This document shows positions 46,801-56,973 of a stretch of 64,000 bases of DNA, piece after piece. Origin of the DNA: Methyloceanibacter caenitepidi (GTDB lineage: Bacteria > Pseudomonadota > Alphaproteobacteria > Rhizobiales > Methyloligellaceae); assembly GCF_000828475.1 (NCBI RefSeq), contig NZ_AP014648.1, positions 1,995,400-2,059,399 of the forward strand. The letters are read 5' to 3'. The position numbers and the translations under genes were made by a program. Position 1 is the first letter of the stretch. Every line of letters begins with the position of its first letter. The notes under the pieces were generated by a model, which was not told the DNA's origin, did not search any database, and saw only the letters and a program-made list of their open reading frames with translations.

Positions 46801-48483
46801 TTAGAAGTAATCCAGCATTTCATCGCTTGGCTCGAGGTCAGCGCTAGATTTAGAACGCTCCCTAGATTTCTTTTCGCCTGAGGCTTTCTTTTGGAATCGT
46901 CTCCGAACAACGCTGATACTCGAGACATCGAGCAATTCGTCATCCAAAAAACTGACGTCCTTCGAGAACATTTTTCCTAAGACATCATCATTTTTTACTG
47001 CCGCGACCAGCTCGCGGTCTGTGGTCCATTTGCGCTGAACAGCCTCGTAGACGAACAGCCAATTGTTGCTATTGACCCCGTTCTGTTTTGCTTCGGCTCG
47101 CCACCCCCACTTTGCAAGATTTGTCTTTAGAAGGCCTTTTTGGATCAAAAGACCCATTATCGAGAAAATGATTGAGTTTGGACGTGCATCCGCCGCCGCG
47201 AGATCCTTATCATCGAGTTGTAATTTCAATACGCCGCAGACAACCAGACACCACGCGACTTCGAAGTCGTCGCGATGCTTTAAGTGCGTGTCGAGCATAG
47301 TTGTCACCCAGCGCTTGATACGGCCTGAGAATTCCGGAGATCGGCAACGCTTCTGATTGTTGATTAGGAATTCGGCTACATGGGACGTGCAGAATGGGAA
47401 ATCGCGGGCAAGTCTCAGAAGAGCAACTAAGATCGTTGAGAAATTCTCTTCGATGTTTTTCAGAGACAGCAATCGCCGACAGGCCCACGTTGCCGGCAAT
47501 GCTGACGCACTCTCATCACAACAGTGCAGACTAAATTCGATTAGCCGCTCGATATCACGACCTTGGTCAGCTGGATTGATGTCTGAAACAGTCAGAGTCT
47601 CGAAATCGAGCTTCCATCTCTCCGTGAAGAGCTTGTAAGAACGAACGACCCCACTTTTTTCTTCGTTGAGATGTAGATTGTAGTTGTCCAGTGCTCGGCG
47701 TAGTGCGCCAAGAATGGACATGCCTTCAGCCTCATCGTTCGCACCAATGAAGAAATCATCCATAAGCCGAAACGATCGGTCACCAATCAGATAGGGCTGC
47801 AGCTCCGGCTCGTGCTCTACGCCCGCCAATAGAATCTCGGCGAGTACCCGAGAAGTGTCTGGCCCGACGGGGATGCCAAAAGTCTCCCTGGATTGGCCAG
47901 CCTGCATTGCGAAGTCGAGCTGACTGGACCAGTGGCGGTGCAGCCGCCTCTCGGCGAGCAATTGCTTCGCTTTGGACTTTCCGAGAACCGCCCATGGCAG
48001 AGAATGGGTGTATATTGTGTAGAAAAATCGAGAAACGTCGGCTTGCACGACATATTTGTAGTCAGATGACAGTTTAGCTTTTCGTGTCCTAGCTTCTTTG
48101 AAATCAAGTCCTTTGAATGCTTTATCTCTTTTTATGTCCTCGGACGTATCGTATAGCGACACCCCGTTGTCACAGAGCAAACGTTTTATTTCGGACCTAT
48201 TGTTACAAAGTGCCAGACAAGTAGCTATTTGCGCCTTTGGATGAACGAGAGCTAGCAAGCGTCGGTTGCCATTGGTGCGAGGAATAGAAAAATTGACATA
48301 TTGAGTGCTCTGACGAGTGAGCGCGCCCATCTGTGCTTTTAGAGTAGCGTAATCATCTCTGCAGAACTGAGAGAACGATTTTGTTGTGATAATTGGAGGT
48401 AATTCGGCTGGAAGGTACGCGGTACGCATTAATGCGTACATGAAGTCCCTAAGGTTCGACGACCGCGCAGCCATCCCCAACAT
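46801..48483 (-). CDS. Abi/UG-type (defence-associated) reverse transcriptase
   Basis: A 560-residue RNA-directed DNA polymerase-like protein. RT motifs are seen in order: VVQADVSRFFYTIYTHSLPWA (Asp149, motif A), FGIPVGPDTSRVLAEILL (202-219, motif B), FRLMDDFFIG with Asp242-Asp243 (motif C, LMDD in place of the common YxDD), and LNEEKSGVV (272-280, motif D). The C-terminal about 260 residues are helical without maturase, HNH or RNase H signs. The YTHS-PWA and GPDTS-AE wording matches the Abi/unknown-group RTs, several of which (AbiK, AbiA, Abi-P2, DRT) give phage resistance. The start could also be the ATG at 48474. Only 63 nt separate it from the right repeat, so no large associated RNA gene fits upstream within the cassette. 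Confidence 0.85.
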   Translation of the reverse strand: MLGMAARSSNLRDFMYALMRTAYLPAELPPIITTKSFSQFCRDDYATLKAQMGALTRQSTQYVNFSIPRTNGNRRLLALVHPKAQIATCLALCNNRSEIKRLLCDNGVSLYDTSEDIKRDKAFKGLDFKEARTRKAKLSSDYKYVVQADVSRFFYTIYTHSLPWAVLGKSKAKQLLAERRLHRHWSSQLDFAMQAGQSRETFGIPVGPDTSRVLAEILLAGVEHEPELQPYLIGDRSFRLMDDFFIGANDEAEGMSILGALRRALDNYNLHLNEEKSGVVRSYKLFTERWKLDFETLTVSDINPADQGRDIERLIEFSLHCCDESASALPATWACRRLLSLKNIEENFSTILVALLRLARDFPFCTSHVAEFLINNQKRCRSPEFSGRIKRWVTTMLDTHLKHRDDFEVAWCLVVCGVLKLQLDDKDLAAADARPNSIIFSIMGLLIQKGLLKTNLAKWGWRAEAKQNGVNSNNWLFVYEAVQRKWTTDRELVAAVKNDDVLGKMFSKDVSFLDDELLDVSSISVVRRRFQKKASGEKKSRERSKSSADLEPSDEMLDYF

Positions 48484-48525
48484 TTACCGCAGAGTTCACC
48501 ACAACCCAAGATAGATTTAGACTAC

Positions 48526-48544
48526 CTGCTCGACGTGAGAGCAG
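48526..48544. other. Small inverted repeat beside the right direct repeat
   Basis: CTGCTC (48526-48531) pairs with GAGCAG (48539-48544) around a 7-nt loop, 2 bp from the right 15-bp repeat and upstream of the RT start. It may be part of the RT promoter or a recombination site. Confidence 0.3.
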
Positions 48545-48546
48545 TC

Positions 48547-48561
48547 CTTGAGGCGACTCAC
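48547..48561 (+). repeat. Right 15-bp direct repeat (upstream of parC)
   Basis: CTTGAGGCGACTCAC, identical to the copy at 46773. It lies 21 bp before the parC start. Confidence 0.9.
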
Positions 48562-48582
48562 GCGATGGGTTAGCCAAACGGT

Positions 48583-50835
48583 ATGGGAAAACGCGCGACG
48601 CCCCCCGAGCAGGGGCCTATTGAGCCGATCAATCTGAAAGAGGCGCTGGAAGAGCGCTATCTCGCCTACGCCCTGTCCACGATCACCCACCGGGCGCTAC
48701 CGGACGTGCGCGACGGGCTGAAGCCCGTGCACCGGCGGCTACTCTACGCCATGCAGCAGTTGCGGCTGCAGCCGCAGGGCGAATTCCGCAAATGCGCGAA
48801 GATCGTCGGCGACACGATGGGCAACTTCCATCCCCACGGCAATCAGGCGATCTACGATGCGCTGGCGCGGCTGGCGCAGGATTTTGCCGTGCGCTATCCG
48901 CTCATCGACGGGCAGGGGAACTTCGGCAATATCGACGGGGACAACCCCGCCGCCGACCGCTACACCGAAGCGCGGCTGACGGATATCGCCGCGCGGCTCC
49001 TGGAAGGCATCGACGAGGACACGGTCGACTTCCGCCCCAATTACGACGGGCGCGAGATGGAGCCTTCCGTGCTCCCGGCGAACTTCCCAAACCTGCTCGC
49101 CAACGGCGCCTCCGGTATCGCCGTCGGCATGGCGACGAACATCCCGCCCCATAACGTGGGCGAGCTCTGCGACGCCGCGCTTCATCTCATCAAATTCCCG
49201 AACGCCACGGCCGACAAGCTCGTGTCCTTCGTGCCGGGGCCGGATCTGCCCACCGGCGGCATCATCGTCGAGCCGCGCGAGCAGATCGTCGACGCCTACA
49301 AGACGGGGCGGGGCTCATTCCGCTTGCGCGCGCGCTGGGAGAAGGAAGACGCCGGGCGCGGCACCTATCAGGTTGTCGTCACCGAAATTCCCTATCAGGT
49401 GCCCAAGGCGCGCCTCGTTGCCCGCATCGCCGAACTGCTGCAGGCGAAGAAACTGCCGCTGCTTGCGGACGTGCGCGACGAGTCGGCCGAGGATGTGCGG
49501 TTGGTGCTGGAGCCGAAGAGCCGGAGTGTCGATCCCGCGTTGCTTATGGAGTCGCTGTTCAGGCTGACCGAGCTCGAGACGCGCATCTCGCTCAACATGA
49601 ACGTCCTGAGCGGAGGCAAAATCCCCAACGTGCTGGGCCTGCGCCAAGTCCTACTCGAATGGCTTGAGCACCGGCAGGAAGTGCTGGTCCGCCGTTCCAA
49701 TTTCCGCCTGTCGAAAATCGACCACCGGCTGGAGGTGCTGGAAGGCTATCTGATCGTCTATCTGAACCTCGACCGGGTCATCCAGATCGTGCGGGAGGAG
49801 GACGAGCCGAAGCCCGTCCTGATGAAGGAGTTCAAGCTCACCGACGTTCAGGCCGAGGCCATCCTCAACATGCGGCTCCGCGCCTTGCGGAAGCTGGAGG
49901 AGATGGAGATCCGCCGCGAGCACGACGATCTCACCAAGGAACGCAAAGAGCTGAAGGCGCTCCTCAAGTCCGAAGACAAGCAGTGGAAGCGCATCGCCGA
50001 CGAGATCAAGGAGATCAAGGACGCGTTCGGCCCGAAGACCGAGCTTGGCCGCCGCCGCACCACGTTCGACGAGGCGCCCGACGACGTGGCCGACGTTCTT
50101 GCGGAAGCGATGATCGAGAAGGAACCCGTCACCGTCGTCCTGTCCGATAAAGGATGGATACGGACGATCAAGGGGCACAACACCGACACCTCGAAACTGT
50201 CGTTCAAGGACGGCGACAGGTTGAGGCGGCTTCTTCTCGCACAGACCACGGACACGCTCCTGTTGTTCGCCACGAACGGCCGCTTCTATTCGCTGGCGGT
50301 CGACAAGCTGCCGGGCGGCCGCGGTCACGGCGAACCGTTCCGCCTGATGATCGACATCGAGGACGCGGGCGACTGCGTCGAGCTGATCGTCCACGAGCCC
50401 GGCCGGAAGCTGATGGTCGCCTCGACCGCCGGCTACGGTTTCATCGTCGCCGAAAACGACGTGATCGCCATGACCCGCAAGGGCAAGCAGGTGCTGAACG
50501 TGAAGGGCGACGACGAGGCCGCGGTCTTGGCGCCCGTGTCCGGCGACAGCGTCGCCGTGATCGGCGACAACAGAAAGCTGCTGCTGTTTCCCCTTTCGGA
50601 ATTGCCCGAGATGCCGCGCGGCAAGGGCGTGCGCCTGCAACGCTATCGCGACGGCGGGCTCGCGGACGCGAAGACCTTCTCCAAGAAGGAAGGGCTGGTC
50701 TATATCGACGCGGCGAACCGCAGCTTCACCCTGTCGTCGGCGGACCTGCGCGACTGGTGGGGCGCGCGCGCTGCGGCCGGCCGGCTGCCGCCACGCGGCT
50801 TTCCAAAGTCAGGCAAATTCGGCGAGAAGTTCTAG
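48583..50835 (+). CDS. parC: DNA topoisomerase IV subunit A
   Basis: A 750-residue ParC. The catalytic tyrosine is Tyr127 in DRYTEARLT; the quinolone-resistance region reads [24 protein letters not shown], without an obvious resistance residue being judged here. The C-terminal half carries the beta-pinwheel repeats. Length and context indicate ParC, not GyrA. Its stop shares CTAG (50832-50835) with the convergent bpt gene. The parE gene is not in the window. Confidence 0.96.
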   Translation: MGKRATPPEQGPIEPINLKEALEERYLAYALSTITHRALPDVRDGLKPVHRRLLYAMQQLRLQPQGEFRKCAKIVGDTMGNFHPHGNQAIYDALARLAQDFAVRYPLIDGQGNFGNIDGDNPAADRYTEARLTDIAARLLEGIDEDTVDFRPNYDGREMEPSVLPANFPNLLANGASGIAVGMATNIPPHNVGELCDAALHLIKFPNATADKLVSFVPGPDLPTGGIIVEPREQIVDAYKTGRGSFRLRARWEKEDAGRGTYQVVVTEIPYQVPKARLVARIAELLQAKKLPLLADVRDESAEDVRLVLEPKSRSVDPALLMESLFRLTELETRISLNMNVLSGGKIPNVLGLRQVLLEWLEHRQEVLVRRSNFRLSKIDHRLEVLEGYLIVYLNLDRVIQIVREEDEPKPVLMKEFKLTDVQAEAILNMRLRALRKLEEMEIRREHDDLTKERKELKALLKSEDKQWKRIADEIKEIKDAFGPKTELGRRRTTFDEAPDDVADVLAEAMIEKEPVTVVLSDKGWIRTIKGHNTDTSKLSFKDGDRLRRLLLAQTTDTLLLFATNGRFYSLAVDKLPGGRGHGEPFRLMIDIEDAGDCVELIVHEPGRKLMVASTAGYGFIVAENDVIAMTRKGKQVLNVKGDDEAAVLAPVSGDSVAVIGDNRKLLLFPLSELPEMPRGKGVRLQRYRDGGLADAKTFSKKEGLVYIDAANRSFTLSSADLRDWWGARAAAGRLPPRGFPKSGKFGEKF

Positions 50836-51587
50836 CGCTTGGGGGCGCTGGGGCTGGAGCCCCGTACCCAGCCTCGGGACGTCAGCCGTTCCTGGGGCTG
50901 GAAGCGCTCCTTGTAGCGCATCTTCCGCGAGCCCTCGATCCAGTAGCCCAGATAGACATACGGATAGCCGACGGAGCGGGCGTACTCGACATGTTCGAGG
51001 ATCATATACGTGCCGAGGCTGCGCTGGGCGAAAGCCGGGTCGAAGAAGCTGTAGACCATGGAGATCCCGTCGCTCAGCCGGTCGCACAGCGCCGCCGCGA
51101 CCAGCGGTGTCTCGCCGGTGACCGGGTCCGGCTTCTGCCGGTACTCGGTGATGAACGTCTCGACCACGCTGTCCTCGACCATGAGCGAGAAGTCGAGAAC
51201 GCTCATTTCGGCCATGCCGCCGTCTCCGTGCCGCGCCTCGATGTAATCGCGGAAGAGGGCGTATTGCTCGGAGCTGGGGGTCGCGGCCTGGCGTGTGACC
51301 ACGAGATCGCTGTTGGCGCGCGCGATCCGTTTCAGCGACCGCTTCGGCTCGAATTCGTTCACCAGCAGACGCACGGGAACGCAGGCCGAGCAGGAGTCGC
51401 AATAGGGCATGTAGGCGATGTTCTGGCTGCGCCGGAAACCGCCCTTGAGCAGATTGTCGATCAGGAAGCCGGGCTTGTCGCGGGTCAGGTGCGTAAAGAG
51501 CTTCCGCTCCATCCGGCCGGCCAGGTACGGGCAGGGCTGGGGGGCGGTGATGTAGAACTCCGGAAAATTGTTCTTGTGTTCTGTCAC
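50832..51587 (-). CDS. bpt: Aspartate/glutamate leucyltransferase (N-end rule)
   Basis: A 251-residue aminoacyl-tRNA-protein transferase of the Bpt type, which attaches Leu to N-terminal Asp/Glu and marks proteins for ClpS/ClpAP. The N-terminal [17 protein letters not shown] and [14 protein letters not shown] cysteine cluster are family hallmarks, as is [25 protein letters not shown]. It is convergent with parC. Confidence 0.93.
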   Translation of the reverse strand: MTEHKNNFPEFYITAPQPCPYLAGRMERKLFTHLTRDKPGFLIDNLLKGGFRRSQNIAYMPYCDSCSACVPVRLLVNEFEPKRSLKRIARANSDLVVTRQAATPSSEQYALFRDYIEARHGDGGMAEMSVLDFSLMVEDSVVETFITEYRQKPDPVTGETPLVAAALCDRLSDGISMVYSFFDPAFAQRSLGTYMILEHVEYARSVGYPYVYLGYWIEGSRKMRYKERFQPQERLTSRGWVRGSSPSAPKR

Positions 51588-51699
51588 GGGTACCGGACCG
51601 GAAGCGAATCCACGTCAATCCTCCGACAGCTTAAGCGAGGATTGGCGGCGGGCGCAATCGGCGCCGCGCCCGCGCCGCACAGAGCTTGGATAACCCGGG

Positions 51700-52203
51700 T
51701 CAGACGGTCTCCGCCGACCCCGGCCGGTTGATCACCACGACCCCCGCTAGGATGTCGTGCAGGCAGCGCTTCCGGGAATCGAAGAAGCACCACAGCAGGA
51801 TCGGGAAGAACAGCGTCAGCGAGAACCAGAACAGGAGCGCGTGGAACGCGGCGATCAGCGGCGTCACCTTGCCGCCGTACCACATCGGCACGGCCAGCCC
51901 CATCATGCGCTGTCCGGGCGTGGACGACTTCGGCCCGCCGATCGTGAAGGCGTTGTAGGCGAGGCCGACGAACGGAAAGATGAGACCGAACAGGAGCCAG
52001 CCAAGCCCCAAGGTCAGAACGCCGAGCACCGCCACGACCACGAATGCGATCACGGTCAGGATGGCGATCATGACGGCGTCGATTAGAAATGCGACACAGC
52101 GCTTGCGGATGACGGCGCTGAAGAGCTGCGGTTCCGTCACCGGGTTGTAGACATGCATTTGTCCTGGGACGGTCGCGGTGGTGGGAGTCATGGGGTCCGA
52201 CAT
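51700..52203 (-). CDS. RDD family membrane protein
   Basis: A 167-residue protein with a short cytoplasmic N-terminus and an RDD domain: RKRCVAFLIDAVMIAILTVI, a second segment near 75, then TPGQRMMGL and a final pair FDSRKRCLHDILAGVVVI. The ATG at 52203 has GGAG 5 nt upstream. The function is unknown; some RDD proteins act as ion antiporters. It is located between bpt and a secreted protein, near hemB, as in relatives. Confidence 0.88.
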   Translation of the reverse strand: MSDPMTPTTATVPGQMHVYNPVTEPQLFSAVIRKRCVAFLIDAVMIAILTVIAFVVVAVLGVLTLGLGWLLFGLIFPFVGLAYNAFTIGGPKSSTPGQRMMGLAVPMWYGGKVTPLIAAFHALLFWFSLTLFFPILLWCFFDSRKRCLHDILAGVVVINRPGSAETV

Positions 52204-52371
52204 TGGGTCTCCAAATTGATGCATGAGCATTTCTCATATGGGAGGTGCACGCGGTTTCCGCAACGTGAGCGCCTGTCCGCGGGGGCGTCGGTTGCCGTCC
52301 GTCAGGCGACGTCCTAGGCTCACCGCAACACGGATTCGTCTCTGATTCCCGAAGATTGGAGGGAGGCACGC

Positions 52372-53010
52372 ATGCGGAGAACGGTTTTTGCAGTCGCGGT
52401 CGTGGGCCTCCTCGCAAGCGCCGGTCAAGGCCTGGCATGCGAAGGCAGCGACGTCATTTTCGAGGACACGTTCCAGGACAACGGGGGCGGCTGGTCGCAA
52501 AAGAAGACGGTCGCGATCGGCGATGGCGCGCTGACATTCACGCTGCCGGCCGACGACATGCAGTCCAATCTCAACGTCATGTTCTCAGTGGAGGACGCCG
52601 ATGTCTGCGTCGAAGCGGTATGGCCGCATGGCGTCGGAAACGGTGAGAACAACGGCCGCATCCTGGGGGCAGGGCTCTTGTTCTGGGGCGAGAACAACCG
52701 GACGTATTATCAGTTCGGCATTCTCAGTAACGGCCGCTATTGGATCGCGCGCAAACAAGACGGCGCCTGGGTCGGCACGATCGCTGCCAATATCGACAGT
52801 CCCGCCATCAAGACGGCACCCGGCGCGGCGAACACGCTGCGTGTGGATGCCAAAGGGAACCAGCTTGCCTTCTACATCAACGGCACGAAGGTCCGCGAGC
52901 TCAGGGGACAGGCCCCGAAGGGAAGTTGGCGCTTCGGCGTGTCGGGCGACAATTTCGACAAGTCGAACGAGGCGACCGTACTCTTCACCAATATGAAGGT
53001 CACGGACTAG
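52372..53010 (+). CDS. Secreted protein with a concanavalin/LamG-like fold
   Basis: A 212-residue exported protein; the signal peptide ends GQGLACEG. The mature part starts VIFEDTFQDNGGGWSQK, a lead-in common to jelly-roll domains (3-keto-disaccharide hydrolase/LamG type), with RTYYQFGILSNGRYWIARKQDG, NTLRVDAKGNQLAFYINGTKV and WRFGVSGDNFDKS. These segments fit a sugar- or lipid-binding beta-sandwich. No catalytic residues are assigned. GGAGGGAGGCACGC precedes the ATG. The ligand is unknown. Confidence 0.7.
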   Translation: MRRTVFAVAVVGLLASAGQGLACEGSDVIFEDTFQDNGGGWSQKKTVAIGDGALTFTLPADDMQSNLNVMFSVEDADVCVEAVWPHGVGNGENNGRILGAGLLFWGENNRTYYQFGILSNGRYWIARKQDGAWVGTIAANIDSPAIKTAPGAANTLRVDAKGNQLAFYINGTKVRELRGQAPKGSWRFGVSGDNFDKSNEATVLFTNMKVTD

Positions 53011-53025
53011 AGGCGCGTTACGCCG

Positions 53026-54228
<1,203 letters not shown>

Positions 54229-54241
54229 CTAAGTCCAGGGC

Positions 54242-55624
54242 CTAATCGCAAATTCTCACATAGCGCCGCTTGCGCATATCGAGATGGAAGTGGTCGCGGT
54301 GCGCGGCGTTCGCTTCCGGACCCAGCACCGTCCAAAAGACCTTGCAGGCATCCCCGTGGATCGTGTGCAAGAAGCTCTTCGCCTCGTCGCGGCTGAGATT
54401 GCCTTCCGGCACCGGTCCCTCCGGCTCTTCGTTCTCCAAAGCGGGCAGTTCATTGGGAGCCGCGAACACCGGCTTGAAGAACGGGTGCGTCTCCATTTCC
54501 CCGAACTCGTCCGCCTCCATGGTGAACGACTTATAGTCGAGGTCCTGGTTCAGGACGCTGAGGCCAGGGGTGCGGCTTCGCGGCGGCAAGGTGGAGTGAT
54601 TGCGCAGCGGGTTCGGCCAAGGGGCTTCCGCCAGTTGCGGGCGGGTAGGCCGGTAGCCGTAGGGCCAATTCCCGAGCACCGGGATCGTCTGACCCGACGC
54701 CATCACGAAGGCCTTGATGTCCAGCGCATTGGCTTTGGCATGTTCGCTGAGCTTGGTGTCGGACCGTCCATACTGGTTCCGGCACATGTACGACGCCGCG
54801 TTCTTGATCTTCACGACGCTGGTTCCGAGCGCCTCGGCCGTGGGCTGCACGGAGGTCTCGAACCATTTGTGCAAGGTGGCGGCGACGGAGCAGTTGACGG
54901 TGGCCGGGGGAGACACGGTGATCTTCGGATGCGATCCGATCGATTTCAGTTTGATCGGCGCCAATGACCCGCATGCGCCTCTTCGGATCGTATCCAGATG
55001 CTCGTATTCCAAGTCGAGCCCGTCCAGGAGTTTCACGCATTGCTCGAGCGCCGCCGCGACTTTGGGGTCGACAGCGGCGTCCGGATCCTCACCGGTCCGC
55101 ACTGGATTGCGGGGCGGCTGCGGGGCCGGTTCGATTGCATCGTCAGACGCTGAAGCCTCCTCAGAGTCCTCGGGTGCTGCCAGAGGTTCTGCGGAAGCTT
55201 CAGCGCTTTCCTCTGCGCTCTTTGCGTCCTCGGCAACGTCCGCCGCAGGCACCTCTGTCTCCGCGGTGGCGGCTGCCGCTGACGGGGCGGGAACCTCTGT
55301 GGGAGCGGCAGGGACGTCAGCCGCCTCGGTGGCAGTTTCTTCGGCCGCGCCGGGCGCGGCGTCGGCTTCAGCCGAAGGAACCGAAGGTTCCGGTTTCCGC
55401 AAGGGCAGTCCGGGTTGCGCCGGGGCGGGCCTCTGTGGCGCGGCGCGGCGTTTGGGACGCAGATCCGGAACCGTCACGCCAAGGGTCTGGAAGGGGTTGA
55501 GCGGGCGCGCGAGGACCGGCTCGGCGATCGCGGCGGCAACATACAGGCCTGCCAGGGTCGGCGCCCACAGCATCGTTCCGCGGCGACGCGCAAGCCGCCA
55601 CCCCCGGTCCCTCCGTGCAGTCAT
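54242..55624 (-). CDS. Extensin-like C-terminal domain protein
   Basis: A 460-residue exported protein. A signal anchor (LWAPTLAGLYVAAAIAEPVLA) is followed by about 150 residues of Ala/Glu/Pro-rich sequence that is probably disordered and then the extensin-like domain: CKVFWTVLGPEANAAHRDHFHLDMRKR at the end is its signature, with His residues spaced as in metal-dependent peptidoglycan peptidases (HRDHFHLD), plus SEHAKANALDIKAF. Cysteines suggest disulfides. A murein endopeptidase-like role is inferred. It lies opposite to the ECH gene. Confidence 0.85.
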   Translation of the reverse strand: MTARRDRGWRLARRRGTMLWAPTLAGLYVAAAIAEPVLARPLNPFQTLGVTVPDLRPKRRAAPQRPAPAQPGLPLRKPEPSVPSAEADAAPGAAEETATEAADVPAAPTEVPAPSAAAATAETEVPAADVAEDAKSAEESAEASAEPLAAPEDSEEASASDDAIEPAPQPPRNPVRTGEDPDAAVDPKVAAALEQCVKLLDGLDLEYEHLDTIRRGACGSLAPIKLKSIGSHPKITVSPPATVNCSVAATLHKWFETSVQPTAEALGTSVVKIKNAASYMCRNQYGRSDTKLSEHAKANALDIKAFVMASGQTIPVLGNWPYGYRPTRPQLAEAPWPNPLRNHSTLPPRSRTPGLSVLNQDLDYKSFTMEADEFGEMETHPFFKPVFAAPNELPALENEEPEGPVPEGNLSRDEAKSFLHTIHGDACKVFWTVLGPEANAAHRDHFHLDMRKRRYVRICD

Positions 55625-55743
55625 AGCGGCCCCCGTCCGAAGTTGCCGCATGCGGACGGCTTGTGGTTTGGGCCTTGGAATGGTAGCTGCGCCGGACTAT
55701 CCAACCCCGCATCTTTCGCAGTCATTGTTGAGGGCTTACGCGT

Positions 55744-56820
55744 TTGTCCGAACCGCTTGGGATCACATTCGAGGAGCACGACCGCGCCGGCGTCGTCACG
55801 CTCGACCGGCCCACAAGGCTTAACGCGCTCACGCGCGAAATGTTCGAAGCCTTGAGCGCCAACTACCGGCGCTGGGAACCTGCTGCGCAGATTTACGGCG
55901 TGGTGATGGAGTCGACCCATCCCAAAGTCTTCTGCAGCGGCGGCGATCTGAAAGTCCTGAACCAACTGAACCATGACGGGGCCGTCGACGAGATACGCGA
56001 ATTCTACCGTTCTGCTTATACCCATGTCTGGGTCCTTGAGAAATTCATCCGGCCCAACGTCCCGCTGATCAACGGTCTCGCCTTCGGCGGCGGCATCGGA
56101 ATTTCCTTGCTTGGGACACATTGCATCGCCGGCGAGGGCTACCGCTTCGCGATGCCGCAAGTCGGGATCGGCTTTCTGCCCGACATCGGGGGAACCTACT
56201 TCCTCCCACGCCTGGACGGTTGGGTCGGTACGTATTTGGCTCTCACCGGAGCTGAGATCGGGCCTGCGGATGCACATCGACTACGCCTCGTAAGTCACTA
56301 TATCCCATCGGCCTATTTCGATGTGATCAAGAGAGCGCTGGCCGACAACCATCCGATTGATCGCCTGCTCGACGGTTTGCACCAGGACCCTGGCGAAGGC
56401 GACCTCGTCCGGCTCACACCCGCGATCAACCGCATTTTCTCCGCTGAGACGGTCGAGGAGATTCTTGAGCGGCTCGATGCTGAGCCTGAAGGACCCTATG
56501 AGACGTGGGCCAAGGAGACGGCGGCGACGCTGCGCCAGAAGTCGCCCACCTCACTCAAGATTGCGCTTCAGCAGATGCTGCGCGGAAAGTCGCTGAGCCT
56601 GATAGAGGCCCTCAAATTGGAATTCCGTCTCGCCTCCCACCTTGTCACGATGCCTGACTTCAAGGAGGGCATCGACGCCAAGATCGCCGGCAAGGGCCGA
56701 GCCCCGAAATGGACGCCGGAAACGGTGGCCGGCGTCGACGACTCCCGCATCGAAAGCCTATTCGAAACGCCAGTGGATGGTGAACTCGAACTTAACGAGC
56801 CCAAGCAGATTTTCCAATAA
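55744..56820 (+). CDS. Enoyl-CoA hydratase/isomerase family, 3-hydroxyisobutyryl-CoA hydrolase-like
   Basis: A 358-residue crotonase-fold protein of the HIBYL-CoA hydrolase type by length and motifs (VFCSGGDLK oxyanion region, GFLPDIGGTYFLPRL). HIBYL-CoA hydrolases use a Glu in MPE and an Asp eight residues later; here the first is Gln139 (AMPQVGIGFLPD) and the Asp is Asp147. The substitution may change activity. The start is TTG at 55744, with GAGGG about 10 nt upstream. In valine catabolism this enzyme releases 3-hydroxyisobutyrate, but no other valine genes are nearby. Confidence 0.85.
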   Translation: MSEPLGITFEEHDRAGVVTLDRPTRLNALTREMFEALSANYRRWEPAAQIYGVVMESTHPKVFCSGGDLKVLNQLNHDGAVDEIREFYRSAYTHVWVLEKFIRPNVPLINGLAFGGGIGISLLGTHCIAGEGYRFAMPQVGIGFLPDIGGTYFLPRLDGWVGTYLALTGAEIGPADAHRLRLVSHYIPSAYFDVIKRALADNHPIDRLLDGLHQDPGEGDLVRLTPAINRIFSAETVEEILERLDAEPEGPYETWAKETAATLRQKSPTSLKIALQQMLRGKSLSLIEALKLEFRLASHLVTMPDFKEGIDAKIAGKGRAPKWTPETVAGVDDSRIESLFETPVDGELELNEPKQIFQ

Positions 56821-56860
56821 TTGTTGGAATCGAACGGGGTCGTGCAAACATCAACAAGAA

Positions 56861-56930
56861 TTAAGCTTAGAATTTTATCGACTCTTAAGCGTTCCAATTA
56901 AGCGCATCTTAGTCGGGAGGATTTTATACT
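56861..56930 (+). promoter_or_regulatory. AT-rich ldtR promoter with three TTAAGC repeats
   Basis: TTAAGC occurs at 56861, 56885 and 56898, the first and third as AATTAAGC. A TATACT at 56925-56930 is a reasonable -10 box, but no good -35 is seen at 16-18 bp. The repeats could be operator half-sites. Confidence 0.4.
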
Positions 56931-56973
56931 CATCGCCAAGTTGGGGATAAACAACAACTAAATGGGGTTGGCG

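Larger units (their letters stand above)
46773..48561. mobile_element. Putative one-gene reverse-transcriptase cassette flanked by 15-bp direct repeats
   Basis: The insert carries a single gene on the minus strand, while recO and parC on either side run on the plus strand. Perfect repeats CTTGAGGCGACTCAC occupy 46773-46787 and 48547-48561. Base composition falls sharply inside: one 60-base line at 48121 has 27 G+C (45%), a parC line at 48721 has 42 (70%). No integrase, transposase or terminal inverted repeat is seen. Without one repeat and the insert, recO and parC would be 31 bp apart. Integration is inferred; the mechanism is unknown. Confidence 0.75.

Noticed and set aside
46801..48483. 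Retron, group II intron or diversity-generating retroelement for the RT gene
   Set aside because: No retron RNA inverted repeats fit in the 63-bp upstream space, no NAxxH-type retron motif, no intron domain V/VI or maturase domain, and no template/variable repeat pair was noticed.
46773..48561. Insertion sequence carrying a transposase
   Set aside because: The only gene is an RT; there are no terminal inverted repeats and the 15-bp direct repeat is longer than most IS target duplications.
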